This document shows, piece by piece, positions 51,830 to 60,139 of a stretch of DNA of 64,000 bases; position 1 is the stretch's first letter; each line of letters starts with the position of its first letter. Below the pieces are notes generated by a model. That model did no database searches. It was not told the origin of the DNA and saw nothing but the letters and a program-made list of their open reading frames with translations. The DNA lies in contig NZ_AP024323.1 of NCBI RefSeq assembly GCF_018408855.1, positions 124,001-188,000 of the forward strand, read 5' to 3'. This DNA is from Caballeronia sp. NK8. Lineage in GTDB: Bacteria > Pseudomonadota > Gammaproteobacteria > Burkholderiales > Burkholderiaceae. The position numbers and the translations under genes were made by a program.

Positions 51830-52954
51830 GTGACAACGTCTTTTTCCAGTACGGTCGAGCCGGAAGGCGACAACTCCTTCGGCGCGTCCGTCGCAGGAAA
51901 CGACGGCGTGCTGGTGCTCGACGCCGCCCAGCGCTGCCTCTCCGCCGACGCCGTCCTGGCGCATCTCTTCGATCTCGATCCCGCCGCGCTCGTCGGCCGC
52001 GCGCTCGCCGATACCCCGCTACCCCGACCTCTCACCGCGGCGTTCGCGTCGGCGGCCGATGCCGCGCTCGCGTGCAACGGCACGCGCCGCGCGCACGTGT
52101 CGATCGACGAGGGTGATACCACGCGCGCCTTTTCGATCATCGCGCTGCCGGGTGCGGATTGCGTGACGCTGATCGTGTCGCCGTCGGCAGGGGTATCGGA
52201 CAAGGAGGACGGCACCGCCGATCGCATCGCGCATCTGCGTGCGGAGGCGGCGCTCTTCATGCGCGATCATGTGCTGTCGGTGGTATCGCACGATCTGCGC
52301 GGTCCGTTGAACGCGATCCATAGCTGGGGCTACGTGCTCGAACGCAAGGTCGACGCCAACGATCCAGCCGCGCAGCGCGCGCTCGCGGGCATCCGCTCGG
52401 GTGTCGAGCAACAGGTGAAGCTGATCGAGCAATCCGTCGATACGACACGCGCCGAGACCAAGGCGCTGTCCGTCGCGCTCGCACCGGTCGCGGTGCGTCC
52501 GCTGCTGGAAAAGAGCGCGGCGCTGGCGCGCGCAGGCGTCGCGCGGGCGCGCGGCGTGACGATCGAGATCGACTCGCCGCTCGCGGAAGAACAACTCGAA
52601 GGCGATGCGGAGCGTCTGTTGCAGGCGCTCTGGCTGATGCTCGCGTTCGCCGCCGAGGCGAGCGCGGCGGGCGCGACGGTGCGCGCGTCGAGCAATGTCG
52701 AAGGCAGCATGTGGCGCACCGACGTGCGTTTCACGGTATCGGCCGAGGCGCTCAGCGACGCGGCGTCGCCACACGTGCTCGAAGCCTTCGCGCGCCGACA
52801 GGCCCTGGAACCGCGCGAAGGCGGGCGCATCGCGTGGGGGCTCGCGCTGTGCAAGCGCGTGTCCGAAGCGCATGGCGGCGCGTTCGAGCACAGCGATATC
52901 GCGGACGGCGCGGAAGTGACGTTGTCGGTGCGCCTGCCGGTCGCAGGGATGTAA
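51830..52954 (+). CDS. Histidine-kinase-like protein with degenerate ATP-binding domain
   Basis: A 374-residue cytosolic protein started at GTG 51830, with AAGGA nine bases upstream. Residues about 20-120 look PAS-like (GNDGVLVLDAAQRCLSADAV). An intact H-box follows, LSVVSHDLRGPLNAIHSWG (His154). The catalytic domain is poor. The N-box reads RLLQALWLMLAFAAEAS, with Leu and Phe where both asparagines should be. The D-x-G-x-G box is absent, and only a partial G2 box (GRIAWGLALCKRVSEAHGG) remains. ATP binding is therefore doubtful. It may be a pseudokinase, a phosphotransfer or a phosphatase-like partner. No response regulator gene adjoins it. Confidence 0.75.
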   Translation: MTTSFSSTVEPEGDNSFGASVAGNDGVLVLDAAQRCLSADAVLAHLFDLDPAALVGRALADTPLPRPLTAAFASAADAALACNGTRRAHVSIDEGDTTRAFSIIALPGADCVTLIVSPSAGVSDKEDGTADRIAHLRAEAALFMRDHVLSVVSHDLRGPLNAIHSWGYVLERKVDANDPAAQRALAGIRSGVEQQVKLIEQSVDTTRAETKALSVALAPVAVRPLLEKSAALARAGVARARGVTIEIDSPLAEEQLEGDAERLLQALWLMLAFAAEASAAGATVRASSNVEGSMWRTDVRFTVSAEALSDAASPHVLEAFARRQALEPREGGRIAWGLALCKRVSEAHGGAFEHSDIADGAEVTLSVRLPVAGM

Positions 52955-52955
52955 A

Positions 52956-52986
52956 TTGACTTTCGATTTCCTGTCGGCCATATACT
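52956..52986 (+). promoter_or_regulatory. Possible promoter for the CBS membrane-protein gene
   Basis: TTGACT (52956-52961) and TATACT (52981-52986) are good hexamers but separated by 19 bases, slightly long. They begin two bases after the kinase-like stop and lie about 30 bases before the next start, so that gene may be expressed independently. Confidence 0.4.
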
Positions 52987-53015
52987 GACGCTTTCCATTT
53001 TCGAAGAGAGTTGCT

Positions 53016-54380
53016 TTGGCTCAGGTTGTCGCGCTGATCGGCGCATTGTTGCTCGTCGCGTTGAATGGCTTCTTCGTCGCGGCGGAGTTCGGGCTCGTCA
53101 AACTGCGGCCCACGCGCGTCAAGGCGCTCGCGCGCACCAACGGCCTTCCTGGCCGCCTGCTCGCCAAGGTGCACGGGCAGCTCGACGCCTATCTGTCCGC
53201 ATGCCAGCTCGGCATCACGCTGGCGTCCCTCGGGCTTGGCTGGATCGGCGAGCCGGCGTTCGCCACGCTCCTGCATCCGTTGTTTGCGCTGATCGGTGTC
53301 GAATCGGAGAAGCTGATCGATTCGATCTCTCTCTTCTTCGCGTTCACGGTCATTTCGTTTCTGCATATCGTCGTCGGCGAGCTGGCGCCGAAGTCGTGGG
53401 CCATTCGTCGCGCGGAGCAGGTGGGTCTGTGGCTCGCCACGCCGCTCTATGGCTTCTACTGGGTGATGTATCCGTTCATCTGGGTGCTGAACTCGAGCGC
53501 GAACTTCGTGCTGCGGCTTTTCGGCATCTCGGCCGAGCACGGTCACGATGCGCATTACTCCACCGACGAGCTCAAGCTGATCCTGCGCGGGCGTCGTCAT
53601 GGCGGCGCGTCTTCGTATAACGAGGACGAGTGGAACACCATCGCGCATTCGCTCGATTTCAGCCGCATGACGGTGTCGGACCTGATGCGTCCGGCACATG
53701 AGCTCGTCGGGCTGCGTAACGATTTGCCGATGCGTGACAACCTCGCTGTGATTTCGCGGCACCGTTTTTCGCGCTATCCGCTGTTCGCCGATGCGTCAGG
53801 CGAGCGCGTGATCGGCATGATCCATTTGAAGGACCTGCTGCTGGCGGGCGATGGCAGCGGGCGCGGCTTCAACTTCAGCTTGTCCAAGGATGCAGCCGAG
53901 AAGATCGACAAGCTTTCTCGGCATGTGCGGCCCGTGCAATATGTCGCGCCGAATCTGTCGGCGCTGGAGTTGTTTCGGCGTTTTCGCAAAGGCGCGCCGC
54001 ATCTGGCCATCGTTGGGCGCAAGGGGGCGAAGCCGATCGGCTTCATCACGCTCGATAACCTGCTTGGCGCGCTCGTCGGGCAGATTCACGACGAGTTTCG
54101 TCAGGGCGATGCCGATTGGTCACGCATGGACGATGGCACGCTGATGGGCAAGGGGAGCTTGCCGGTTGTTTCGCTCGAGCGCGCGCTGGGGATCGATATC
54201 GATGAAGGGCGGGCGGAATCGGTGGGCGGGCTCGTGATCAATGCGCTCGGCGATTTGCCCACCGAAGGGCAACGAGTGGAGTTCGATCGGTTCGATATCG
54301 TGGTCAAGAAGATGAACGGGCCGCGCATCGTACTGGTGCGGGTCTATCCAAGAGAAGAGGCGCTTGAGGAAGCGGAGTGA
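53016..54380 (+). CDS. CNNM/CorC-HlyC family CBS-domain membrane protein
   Basis: A 454-residue inner-membrane protein. The CNNM (DUF21) domain covers residues 1-190 with LVALNGFFVAAEFGLVKLRP, ACQLGITLASLGLGWIGEPA and HIVVGELAPKSWAIRRAE. Two CBS domains follow (VSDLMRPAHELVGL and GKGAPHLAIV-like KGAPHLAIVGRKGAKPIGFI), then a C-terminal CorC/HlyC transporter-associated domain ending FDIVVKKMNGPRIVLVRVYP. Family members handle Mg2+/Co2+ efflux. The start is TTG 53016 with AGAGAG upstream. It ends directly at the palindromic repeat shared with convergent treY. Confidence 0.88.
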   Translation: MAQVVALIGALLLVALNGFFVAAEFGLVKLRPTRVKALARTNGLPGRLLAKVHGQLDAYLSACQLGITLASLGLGWIGEPAFATLLHPLFALIGVESEKLIDSISLFFAFTVISFLHIVVGELAPKSWAIRRAEQVGLWLATPLYGFYWVMYPFIWVLNSSANFVLRLFGISAEHGHDAHYSTDELKLILRGRRHGGASSYNEDEWNTIAHSLDFSRMTVSDLMRPAHELVGLRNDLPMRDNLAVISRHRFSRYPLFADASGERVIGMIHLKDLLLAGDGSGRGFNFSLSKDAAEKIDKLSRHVRPVQYVAPNLSALELFRRFRKGAPHLAIVGRKGAKPIGFITLDNLLGALVGQIHDEFRQGDADWSRMDDGTLMGKGSLPVVSLERALGIDIDEGRAESVGGLVINALGDLPTEGQRVEFDRFDIVVKKMNGPRIVLVRVYPREEALEEAE

Positions 54381-54450
54381 CCTTTTGGGGTTTGGGTTTT
54401 GGTTTTTGGTTTGTCGCCGGATCCCGTTGGCGTGTCGGTTTATTGGCGTT

Positions 54451-54509
54451 GCCCCTGTGCGGGGCGGCAGTCACTTTCTTTGCTGCTGCAAAGAAAGTAA
54501 CCAAAGAAA
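54451..54509 (+). repeat. Outer arm (left copy, 59 bp, perfect)
   Basis: It contains two stem-loops: GCCCC-TGTGC-GGGGC and ACTTTCTTTGC-TGCT-GCAAAGAAAGT. The complementary copy is at 54933-54991. It lies about 70 bases after the CBS membrane-protein gene. Confidence 0.92.
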
Positions 54510-54571
54510 CAGCTTTCCCCATCCAAAGTACTTCATGCCGGCCCCGGCACAGGCGATCGGTCTTGGCACAG

Positions 54572-54626
54572 CAGTAGCGAGTGCCCTCGTAGGCCTAACC
54601 GGGCTTGGACCGCGCACGGTCTGACA
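54572..54626 (+). repeat. Middle arm (left copy, 55 bp, perfect)
   Basis: It starts CAGTAGCGAGTGCCCTCG and ends CACGGTCTGACA. It is the exact complement of 54818-54872, with no mismatch. Confidence 0.95.
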
Positions 54627-54649
54627 CATCGCGCCACAAAACAAACCGG

Positions 54650-54665
54650 TTCAGCACGAAATAGC
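54650..54665 (+). repeat. Inner arm (left copy, 16 bp, perfect)
   Basis: TTCAGCACGAAATAGC is the exact complement of GCTATTTCGTGCTGAA at 54779-54794. The 113-base centre between them includes a small CGGCC/GGCCG hairpin near 54670. Confidence 0.9.
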
Positions 54666-54778
54666 TCCGGCCCGCTTCGCGGCCGATGGGTCAATCGGGC
54701 CTGCGTGGGCTTCTGCGGTTCTCTTTTCTCGTCGGTTTCCCTTGCATACCCAACGGCAGCGCGTAGCGCTGTGCCGAT

Positions 54779-54794
54779 GCTATTTCGTGCTGAA
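54779..54794 (-). repeat. Inner arm (right copy, 16 bp)
   Basis: GCTATTTCGTGCTGAA mirrors 54650-54665 and is followed, after 23 bases, by the middle arm, the same distance as on the left. Confidence 0.9.
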
Positions 54795-54817
54795 TCAGCG
54801 CGCTTAAACGACTAGCT

Positions 54818-54872
54818 TGTCAGACCGTGCGCGGTCCAAGCCCGGTTAGGCCTACGAGGGCACTCGCTACTG
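54818..54872 (-). repeat. Middle arm (right copy, 55 bp)
   Basis: Exact reverse complement of 54572-54626. It is followed after 60 bases by the outer arm. Confidence 0.95.
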
Positions 54873-54932
54873 ACGCCACGATCGACGAGAGGAACACTCA
54901 AATTGCGTGTGACCGCGGGCGTGTCAGGCTGC

Positions 54933-54991
54933 TTTCTTTGGTTACTTTCTTTGCAGCAGCAAAGAAAGTGACTGCCGCCCCGCACAGGGGC
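54933..54991 (-). repeat. Outer arm (right copy, 59 bp)
   Basis: Exact reverse complement of 54451-54509, about 50 bases after the treY stop as treY is read. Confidence 0.92.
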
Positions 54992-55040
54992 AGTGCTAAT
55001 AGACCGACGCGAACACGGGATCCGGCGAAAAACCAAAACC

Positions 55041-57944
55041 CTAAGGCTTCGGCACGCCTTCCTCCACCAGCAAAGCCACCGGCATCACCCCCAACGCATC
55101 GCGCAAAAACAGCCTCTCCCCCTCGGCCTTGGGCGCATTGGGCCCCAACCAATCGAACAACGCCCGCGAATGCAGCGCCTCGGGCAACACGATCGCCGTG
55201 TCGCCCCACCGCTCAGGCTCGACAAGCGGCACATCCCGCTCAGGATCCAGCAACGGCGCCGCAAGCCGCGTCGCGATCACGATCGCAAACGCACTCCCCG
55301 CATGCCGCGCATAAGCGATCACATGTCCAGCCTGCTCACCCTGAACCTCGAGCGGCACATACTCTCCTTGAGCGAACAACGACTCGCAATGCTTGCGCAA
55401 AGCCAAAGCGCGTCTCACGAGCGCCAGCTTGACACGCCCATCGCGCCAGTTCGCCAACTGCTCGGAGGGCGGTCCCTTCTCTTCCACCTCGGCGAGCCAC
55501 TGCCGACGCAACCCATAATCGACAGGCCTGCGATTGTCAGGATCGACGAGACTGAAGTCCCACAACTCGGTGCCCTGATAAAGATCCGGCACGCCCGGCG
55601 ATGTAAGCCGCAACAGCGTCTGCTGGAAACTGTTGATCGCGCCGAGCGGCGCGACCCGCGAGACGAACGCCGACAACTCCTGCAAAAAGCCATTGCGCCG
55701 TTGCGGCGCGACGATATCGAATAGAAAGTCCTTGCACGCGTTCTCGTACGCTTCGTCGGGCGCGAACCAGCTCGTACGCGACTTCGCCTCACGCAGCGCC
55801 TTCAACTGCCATTGCGCCACACGTTCCGCAAGCGCGTGAACGCCCGCTTCGTCATCGGGGGCGAGCGTCGTCGGCCAGCATCCGACGAGCGTCTGATAAA
55901 GCATCGCCTCCGCAGCCGGCCCCGGCGCCCAGTCGTGCTGATCGCCGCGTCTCAGAGGCGTGTTCAAGGTGGACCATTGCCGCAGCGTCGTGGCCCACTC
56001 GTCGGGAATCTCGCTCAACGCCGCGATGCGCGCGCGCACGTCTTCTCCGCGCTTGTGATCGTGCGTCGCAGTGCAGAGCATGGCATGCGGAAACGCGGCG
56101 AAGCGCTCCTGATTGCCTGCGTGGAACGCGTCGACGGACAGCGAAAATTCACCCGGGTCCGCGCCGACTTCATTGCGCGAAATGAGCCGCCCGTAGCGAT
56201 AGCACGCCGTATCTTCGACCGCCTTCGCCGCCACCGGCGATGTCAACTGCGAAAACAGCGTCTGCGCCGCACGACGCTGCGAGCCGCTCGACGATGGCGG
56301 GTTCGGCCCCGCCTGCGCCTGATTGCGATCACGCTCGCGGGTGCGCTCCGCGGCGCGATCACGGCCGCGTTCCGGACGCTCGCCACGCTCGGGCTGCGGC
56401 ACATCGTCGGGCAGCTTGCCGCCGAGCCATTGCGCGACCTGGTCGAGCACGACATGATCCGCCCGCGCGAGCACCGCGCGCGCGGCGTCGAGCGCTTGCG
56501 TGAAGAAGCGCTCGTCCTCGGGGCTGCGCACGCTGCCGATCGGATAGATGCGATACACCGGAAACTGCACGACGAGTTCCGCGACCACCCGCCTGATCGA
56601 CGTGAACGTGAGATCGCGCGTCGTCTGCGCATCGCGCGCGATACGATGCAGCGCGCGCGTGACGCGATCCAGTTCCGCCGACAGATTCTCCGCGAGTATC
56701 TTGCGGCGCGCGGCGAGCGCTTCATCGGCGAAGCACGCGCTCTTGCCCGTGATCTCGGCCCACAACGCGGCAAGCGGTTCCGCGCCCGCCGGATCGTGCA
56801 GCAGCGCGCCGACATCGTTCATGAAGTCGTAGCCGGTCGTGCCGTCGACCTGCCAGTCGCGCCGCAACGGCTCGCCGCGCGCAAGAATCTTCTCGACGAC
56901 GAAATACGTGCGGCCATTGCCGTGCCGCAACGCCTCGGGACGTTCGATCGCCAGCTCTTCGAGTCGCGCGCGCAAGCGCTGACAATACTCGCGCGGTTCG
57001 GCGAGACCATCGACGTGATCGACGCGCACGCCATCGATCAGCCCTTCCGTAAAGAGTCTGAAGACGAGCGCATGCGATGCCTCGAACACCTCGGGCCGCT
57101 CGACGCGCACGCCGCCGAGCGTGCTCACGTCGAAGAAGCGCCGCCAGTTCACTTCGTCGGCGGCGGTGCGCCACCATGCAAGGCGGAAATGCTGGCGCTC
57201 CAGCAGACGATGCAACCGGTCGCGGCCTGCGGGCGTATCCGGCGCATGCGCGGCGAGGATCGCCTCGATCGCAGCCTGGCCGCCCTCGGTCTGCGCGATG
57301 GTGACGAGCGCGGTGCGGGCGTCGGCGGCGCGCGGCTGATCGACAGGCTGCGTCGTCAGACCGACGAAGCGTTGCGCAAGCTCGGGCGCTTCCTGAAACA
57401 CGGCAGGGTAGTCGACCGGGCAGACCGGAAACGCATTCGAGTAATACTCGATGACGAAGCGCCCTTCGTCCGCGCGGTACGCGAGCCTGATCTTGCCGGC
57501 CTGCAATTCGTCGCCATAGGATGCGCCGAGAAACGGCGCGAGCACCTTGCCGCGCAACGCGGGATCGGGCGAATGCCAGTCGACGTCGAAGAAGCGCGCG
57601 TGCGCGGCATGGCGGCCCCATTCGAGGATGTCCTGCCACCACGCGTTCTGCGATCCACCCACGCCCATATGATTCGGCACGATATCGACGATGAGTCCCA
57701 TCTCGTGCGCGCGCAGCTTCTCGACAAAGCGCCGCAGCCCATCCTCGCCGCCCAGCTCGGGATTGACCGTCGTGTAGTCGACGACGTCGTAGCCGTGCGT
57801 GGAGCCGGCGGTCGCGGTCGTGATCGGCGACACATAGGCGTGGCTCACGCCGAGTTGCGCGAAGTAGTCCACGAGCGCGGCGGCGTCGTCGAACGTGAAG
57901 TCTTTGTGAAGCTGAAGCCTGAGCGTGGAACGCGGTACGGTCAT
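55041..57944 (-). CDS. treY: Malto-oligosyltrehalose synthase
   Basis: A 967-residue GH13 enzyme converting the reducing end of a maltodextrin to a trehalosyl unit. Motifs: VSHAYVSPITTATAGSTHGY, DIVPNHMG, the nucleophile in GVRVDHVDGLAEP (Asp309), the acid/base in YFVVEKILARGE (Glu351), and KAVEDTACYRYGRLISRNEV. A hydrophilic Arg/Glu/Pro-rich insertion (about residues 515-562, GERPERGRDRAAERTRERDR) interrupts the usual sequence before the VEDTA motif. Its ATG overlaps the malQ stop (ATGA). It is the last gene of the operon, and its stop codon touches the palindromic repeat. Confidence 0.95.
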   Translation of the reverse strand: MTVPRSTLRLQLHKDFTFDDAAALVDYFAQLGVSHAYVSPITTATAGSTHGYDVVDYTTVNPELGGEDGLRRFVEKLRAHEMGLIVDIVPNHMGVGGSQNAWWQDILEWGRHAAHARFFDVDWHSPDPALRGKVLAPFLGASYGDELQAGKIRLAYRADEGRFVIEYYSNAFPVCPVDYPAVFQEAPELAQRFVGLTTQPVDQPRAADARTALVTIAQTEGGQAAIEAILAAHAPDTPAGRDRLHRLLERQHFRLAWWRTAADEVNWRRFFDVSTLGGVRVERPEVFEASHALVFRLFTEGLIDGVRVDHVDGLAEPREYCQRLRARLEELAIERPEALRHGNGRTYFVVEKILARGEPLRRDWQVDGTTGYDFMNDVGALLHDPAGAEPLAALWAEITGKSACFADEALAARRKILAENLSAELDRVTRALHRIARDAQTTRDLTFTSIRRVVAELVVQFPVYRIYPIGSVRSPEDERFFTQALDAARAVLARADHVVLDQVAQWLGGKLPDDVPQPERGERPERGRDRAAERTRERDRNQAQAGPNPPSSSGSQRRAAQTLFSQLTSPVAAKAVEDTACYRYGRLISRNEVGADPGEFSLSVDAFHAGNQERFAAFPHAMLCTATHDHKRGEDVRARIAALSEIPDEWATTLRQWSTLNTPLRRGDQHDWAPGPAAEAMLYQTLVGCWPTTLAPDDEAGVHALAERVAQWQLKALREAKSRTSWFAPDEAYENACKDFLFDIVAPQRRNGFLQELSAFVSRVAPLGAINSFQQTLLRLTSPGVPDLYQGTELWDFSLVDPDNRRPVDYGLRRQWLAEVEEKGPPSEQLANWRDGRVKLALVRRALALRKHCESLFAQGEYVPLEVQGEQAGHVIAYARHAGSAFAIVIATRLAAPLLDPERDVPLVEPERWGDTAIVLPEALHSRALFDWLGPNAPKAEGERLFLRDALGVMPVALLVEEGVPKP

Positions 57945-60139
57945 GGTGATTCGGGTTTCGATGTGGTTTCGTTCGGCTGCACGGAGCGCTTGCGCGCGGC
58001 ATCGACGGCGAGCAGGCGGTCGGAGAAGGCATCGTCGAGAAACAGCTCGTCGACGGCGCTGGTCATGCGCCTTCGCCAGTTCGGATGCTCGTCGATCGAG
58101 CCGGGCAGGTTCGGCTGCTCCGCGAGCGCCAGCAGGTCCTCGAGCGGATACGTGACGAGCGGCGCGGGCGTCGCGGCGACGAAGGCGAGCGCTTCATCGA
58201 CGGGCGCGTTGTCGATGCCGGGCGCGTCCACGTCGTCGGGTGCGATGCCCGCATCCTGAAACGCGCGCCACAGATAGGCGCGGTCCTCGCCGCGCTCCTC
58301 GAGCGCTGCTTCGACGGCGTCGCGGCCATCGGCGCGCGCGTTCGTCTGACCGATCTTCGAGCGCCACACGATGTCCTCGCCGCGCCACCATCCGGTGACG
58401 GTCGGCAGGTCGTGCGTCGTCGTCGTCGCGGTGACGCCGCTGTCCCATTCGCGCGGCGGCTTGAAGCCCGGGCCATCCACTTCGCGCTCGAACCACAGCA
58501 CGCGTATGCCCAGCAAGCCGTGCTCCTGCAAGCGCTCCGTAAAGCCTGGCGGCACGGTGCCGAGGTCCTCGCCGACCACGATCGCGCGATGCCGCCACGA
58601 TTCGAGCGCGATGAGCCGCAGCATGTCATCGAGCGGATAGCGCAGATACGCGCCGTCTTTCGCGCTTTCGCCTTCGGGCACGAGCCAGAGCCGGCGCAGG
58701 CCGAGAATATGATCGATGCGGATGCCGCCCGCGCGCGCGAACGCGCAGCGCAGCATGTCGATGAACGCCGCAAAGCCCTGCGTGCGCATCGCGCGCGGCG
58801 AGAAGGTCGTGAGGCCCCACGATTGCCCGGCTTGATTGAAGAGGTCGGGCGGCGCACCGACCGACACGCCCGTGAGCATTTCCTCGCGATAAGACCATGC
58901 GTGACTGCCCGCGCTGTCGCAACCGACCGCGAGGTCCGCGACGAGACCCACGGCCATGCCCGCATCGCGCGCGGCGTACTGCGCATGCATGAGGCCCTTG
59001 GCCGCGAGCCATTGCGTGAAGAGATAAAAGTCGACTTCGCGGCGATGCGCGCTGGCGAATTCCGTCACCGCGTCGCTGCGCGGATCGCGCAACGCCTCGG
59101 GCCAGTTGCGCCAGTGGCCTTCGCCATTCTCCGTGATCTGCGCGGCCTGCAGCGCCTCGAAGCGCGCATGATCTTCGAGCGGCCGGCCGCCTTCCTCGAC
59201 GAACGCGGCGAAGTCCTTCGCGAAGGGCGAATCGCGGTCTTGCGAAAAGGTGTCGAAGAGGGCGCGCAGAATCGCAAGACGCGCTTTCGATGCACGCGGC
59301 CAGTCGATCAGCGAGAGACCTTCGAGTTCGTCGAGCTCCTGGGCCACGCCCGCTTTTTCGATCGCCGCGCGGGCCGCGGGCGCGCCGAGCACGGCGGCCG
59401 GATCGATATGCGCGATGTTGAGAAAGAGCCGCGACGACGGCGAATACGGGCTGAACTTGTTCGGCTCGGCGCTGAACATCGCGTGCATCGGGCTGATGGC
59501 GACGGCGTGTCCGCCGCGCCTCGCCGTCTGCGTCGCGAGCGACGCCAGCGCGGTGAAATCGCCGATGCCGCCATCGCCGTTGCGCCGCAGTCCATACACC
59601 TGCGCCGCGACGCCCCAGAGCGGCGGCGCGTGTTCGGCGTCTTCGTCCACGGTGCGCCATGCGTCGTCGATCGTATAGCAGCGCGTGGGCGCGACCGCGA
59701 GCGTCGTGCGGTGGTCGTTGATGACGAGCGTGTGATAACCCGGCTCGGCGATCGGCGAGAGCAGCGCGGTCTCGCCCTTGGGCGACGTGAAGCGTCCGTC
59801 GATGACCTCGCCGCTTTCCAGTTCGATGCGATAGCGCGCGCCCGACTTCGCCGCCGACACCGGCAGCGCGATGCCGCGATCCACTTCGGCGGTGATGAGC
59901 GGCGGCAGCTTGCGTCCGCTGATCTCGGCATCGATGGCGGCCATACTCTGCCGGATCTGCGTGGCGTTGCCGCACGGCAGGCCGAGCTTTTCCAGCAGGA
60001 TGCGCAGCGTCGTTTCCGGCACGCGCTGCATGGTCTTGTGCGCGTTCAGCCATTCGATCTCGAAGCCCGCGCGCTCCGCGAGCGCTTCGATGCTGCTCAC
60101 GGGCCGCGTGTCGTGCGTTTTACTGGTGGCGGCGCTCAC
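57941..60139 (-). CDS. malQ: 4-alpha-glucanotransferase (amylomaltase)
   Basis: A 732-residue GH77 enzyme disproportionating maltodextrins. After an N-terminal beta domain of about 165 residues come LWGVAAQVYGLRRNGDGGIG, SPMHAMFSAEPNKFSPYSPS, GAPPDLFNQAGQSWGLTTFS, the nucleophile in GGIRIDHILGLRRLW (Asp476) and the acid/base in VVGEDLGTVP (Glu524). TTHDLPTVTGWW follows. It starts with GTG overlapping the treZ stop (GTGA), so the genes are translationally coupled. It lengthens glucans for TreY. Confidence 0.95.
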   Translation of the reverse strand: MSAATSKTHDTRPVSSIEALAERAGFEIEWLNAHKTMQRVPETTLRILLEKLGLPCGNATQIRQSMAAIDAEISGRKLPPLITAEVDRGIALPVSAAKSGARYRIELESGEVIDGRFTSPKGETALLSPIAEPGYHTLVINDHRTTLAVAPTRCYTIDDAWRTVDEDAEHAPPLWGVAAQVYGLRRNGDGGIGDFTALASLATQTARRGGHAVAISPMHAMFSAEPNKFSPYSPSSRLFLNIAHIDPAAVLGAPAARAAIEKAGVAQELDELEGLSLIDWPRASKARLAILRALFDTFSQDRDSPFAKDFAAFVEEGGRPLEDHARFEALQAAQITENGEGHWRNWPEALRDPRSDAVTEFASAHRREVDFYLFTQWLAAKGLMHAQYAARDAGMAVGLVADLAVGCDSAGSHAWSYREEMLTGVSVGAPPDLFNQAGQSWGLTTFSPRAMRTQGFAAFIDMLRCAFARAGGIRIDHILGLRRLWLVPEGESAKDGAYLRYPLDDMLRLIALESWRHRAIVVGEDLGTVPPGFTERLQEHGLLGIRVLWFEREVDGPGFKPPREWDSGVTATTTTHDLPTVTGWWRGEDIVWRSKIGQTNARADGRDAVEAALEERGEDRAYLWRAFQDAGIAPDDVDAPGIDNAPVDEALAFVAATPAPLVTYPLEDLLALAEQPNLPGSIDEHPNWRRRMTSAVDELFLDDAFSDRLLAVDAARKRSVQPNETTSKPESP

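Larger units (their letters stand above)
54395..55042. repeat. Large nested palindromic repeat element between convergent genes
   Basis: Three pairs of exact inverted repeats are nested symmetrically: 54451-54509 with 54933-54991 (59 bp), 54572-54626 with 54818-54872 (55 bp), and 54650-54665 with 54779-54794 (16 bp). Outer flanks continue imperfectly to about 54395 and to the treY stop, both containing GGTTTTGG-type and CGCCGGATCCCG sequence. Spacers between matching arms have nearly equal length (62/60 and 23/23 bases) but unrelated sequence. The centre is 113 bases. The 59-bp arm resembles, from memory, a dispersed intergenic repeat of Burkholderia-group genomes, here as an inverted pair. 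No transposase is present. Confidence 0.9.

Noticed and set aside
51477..51836. 119-codon minus-strand frame in the AT-rich spacer
   Set aside because: It has no ribosome site and its first half is Arg/Ser-rich chance sequence. It is kept only as a possible gene remnant in the findings.
54377..55209. Small open frames inside the palindromic element (peptide AAVTFFAAAKKVTKE)
   Set aside because: The peptide is read from the inverted repeat arm in both orientations; it reflects the DNA repeat rather than selected protein.
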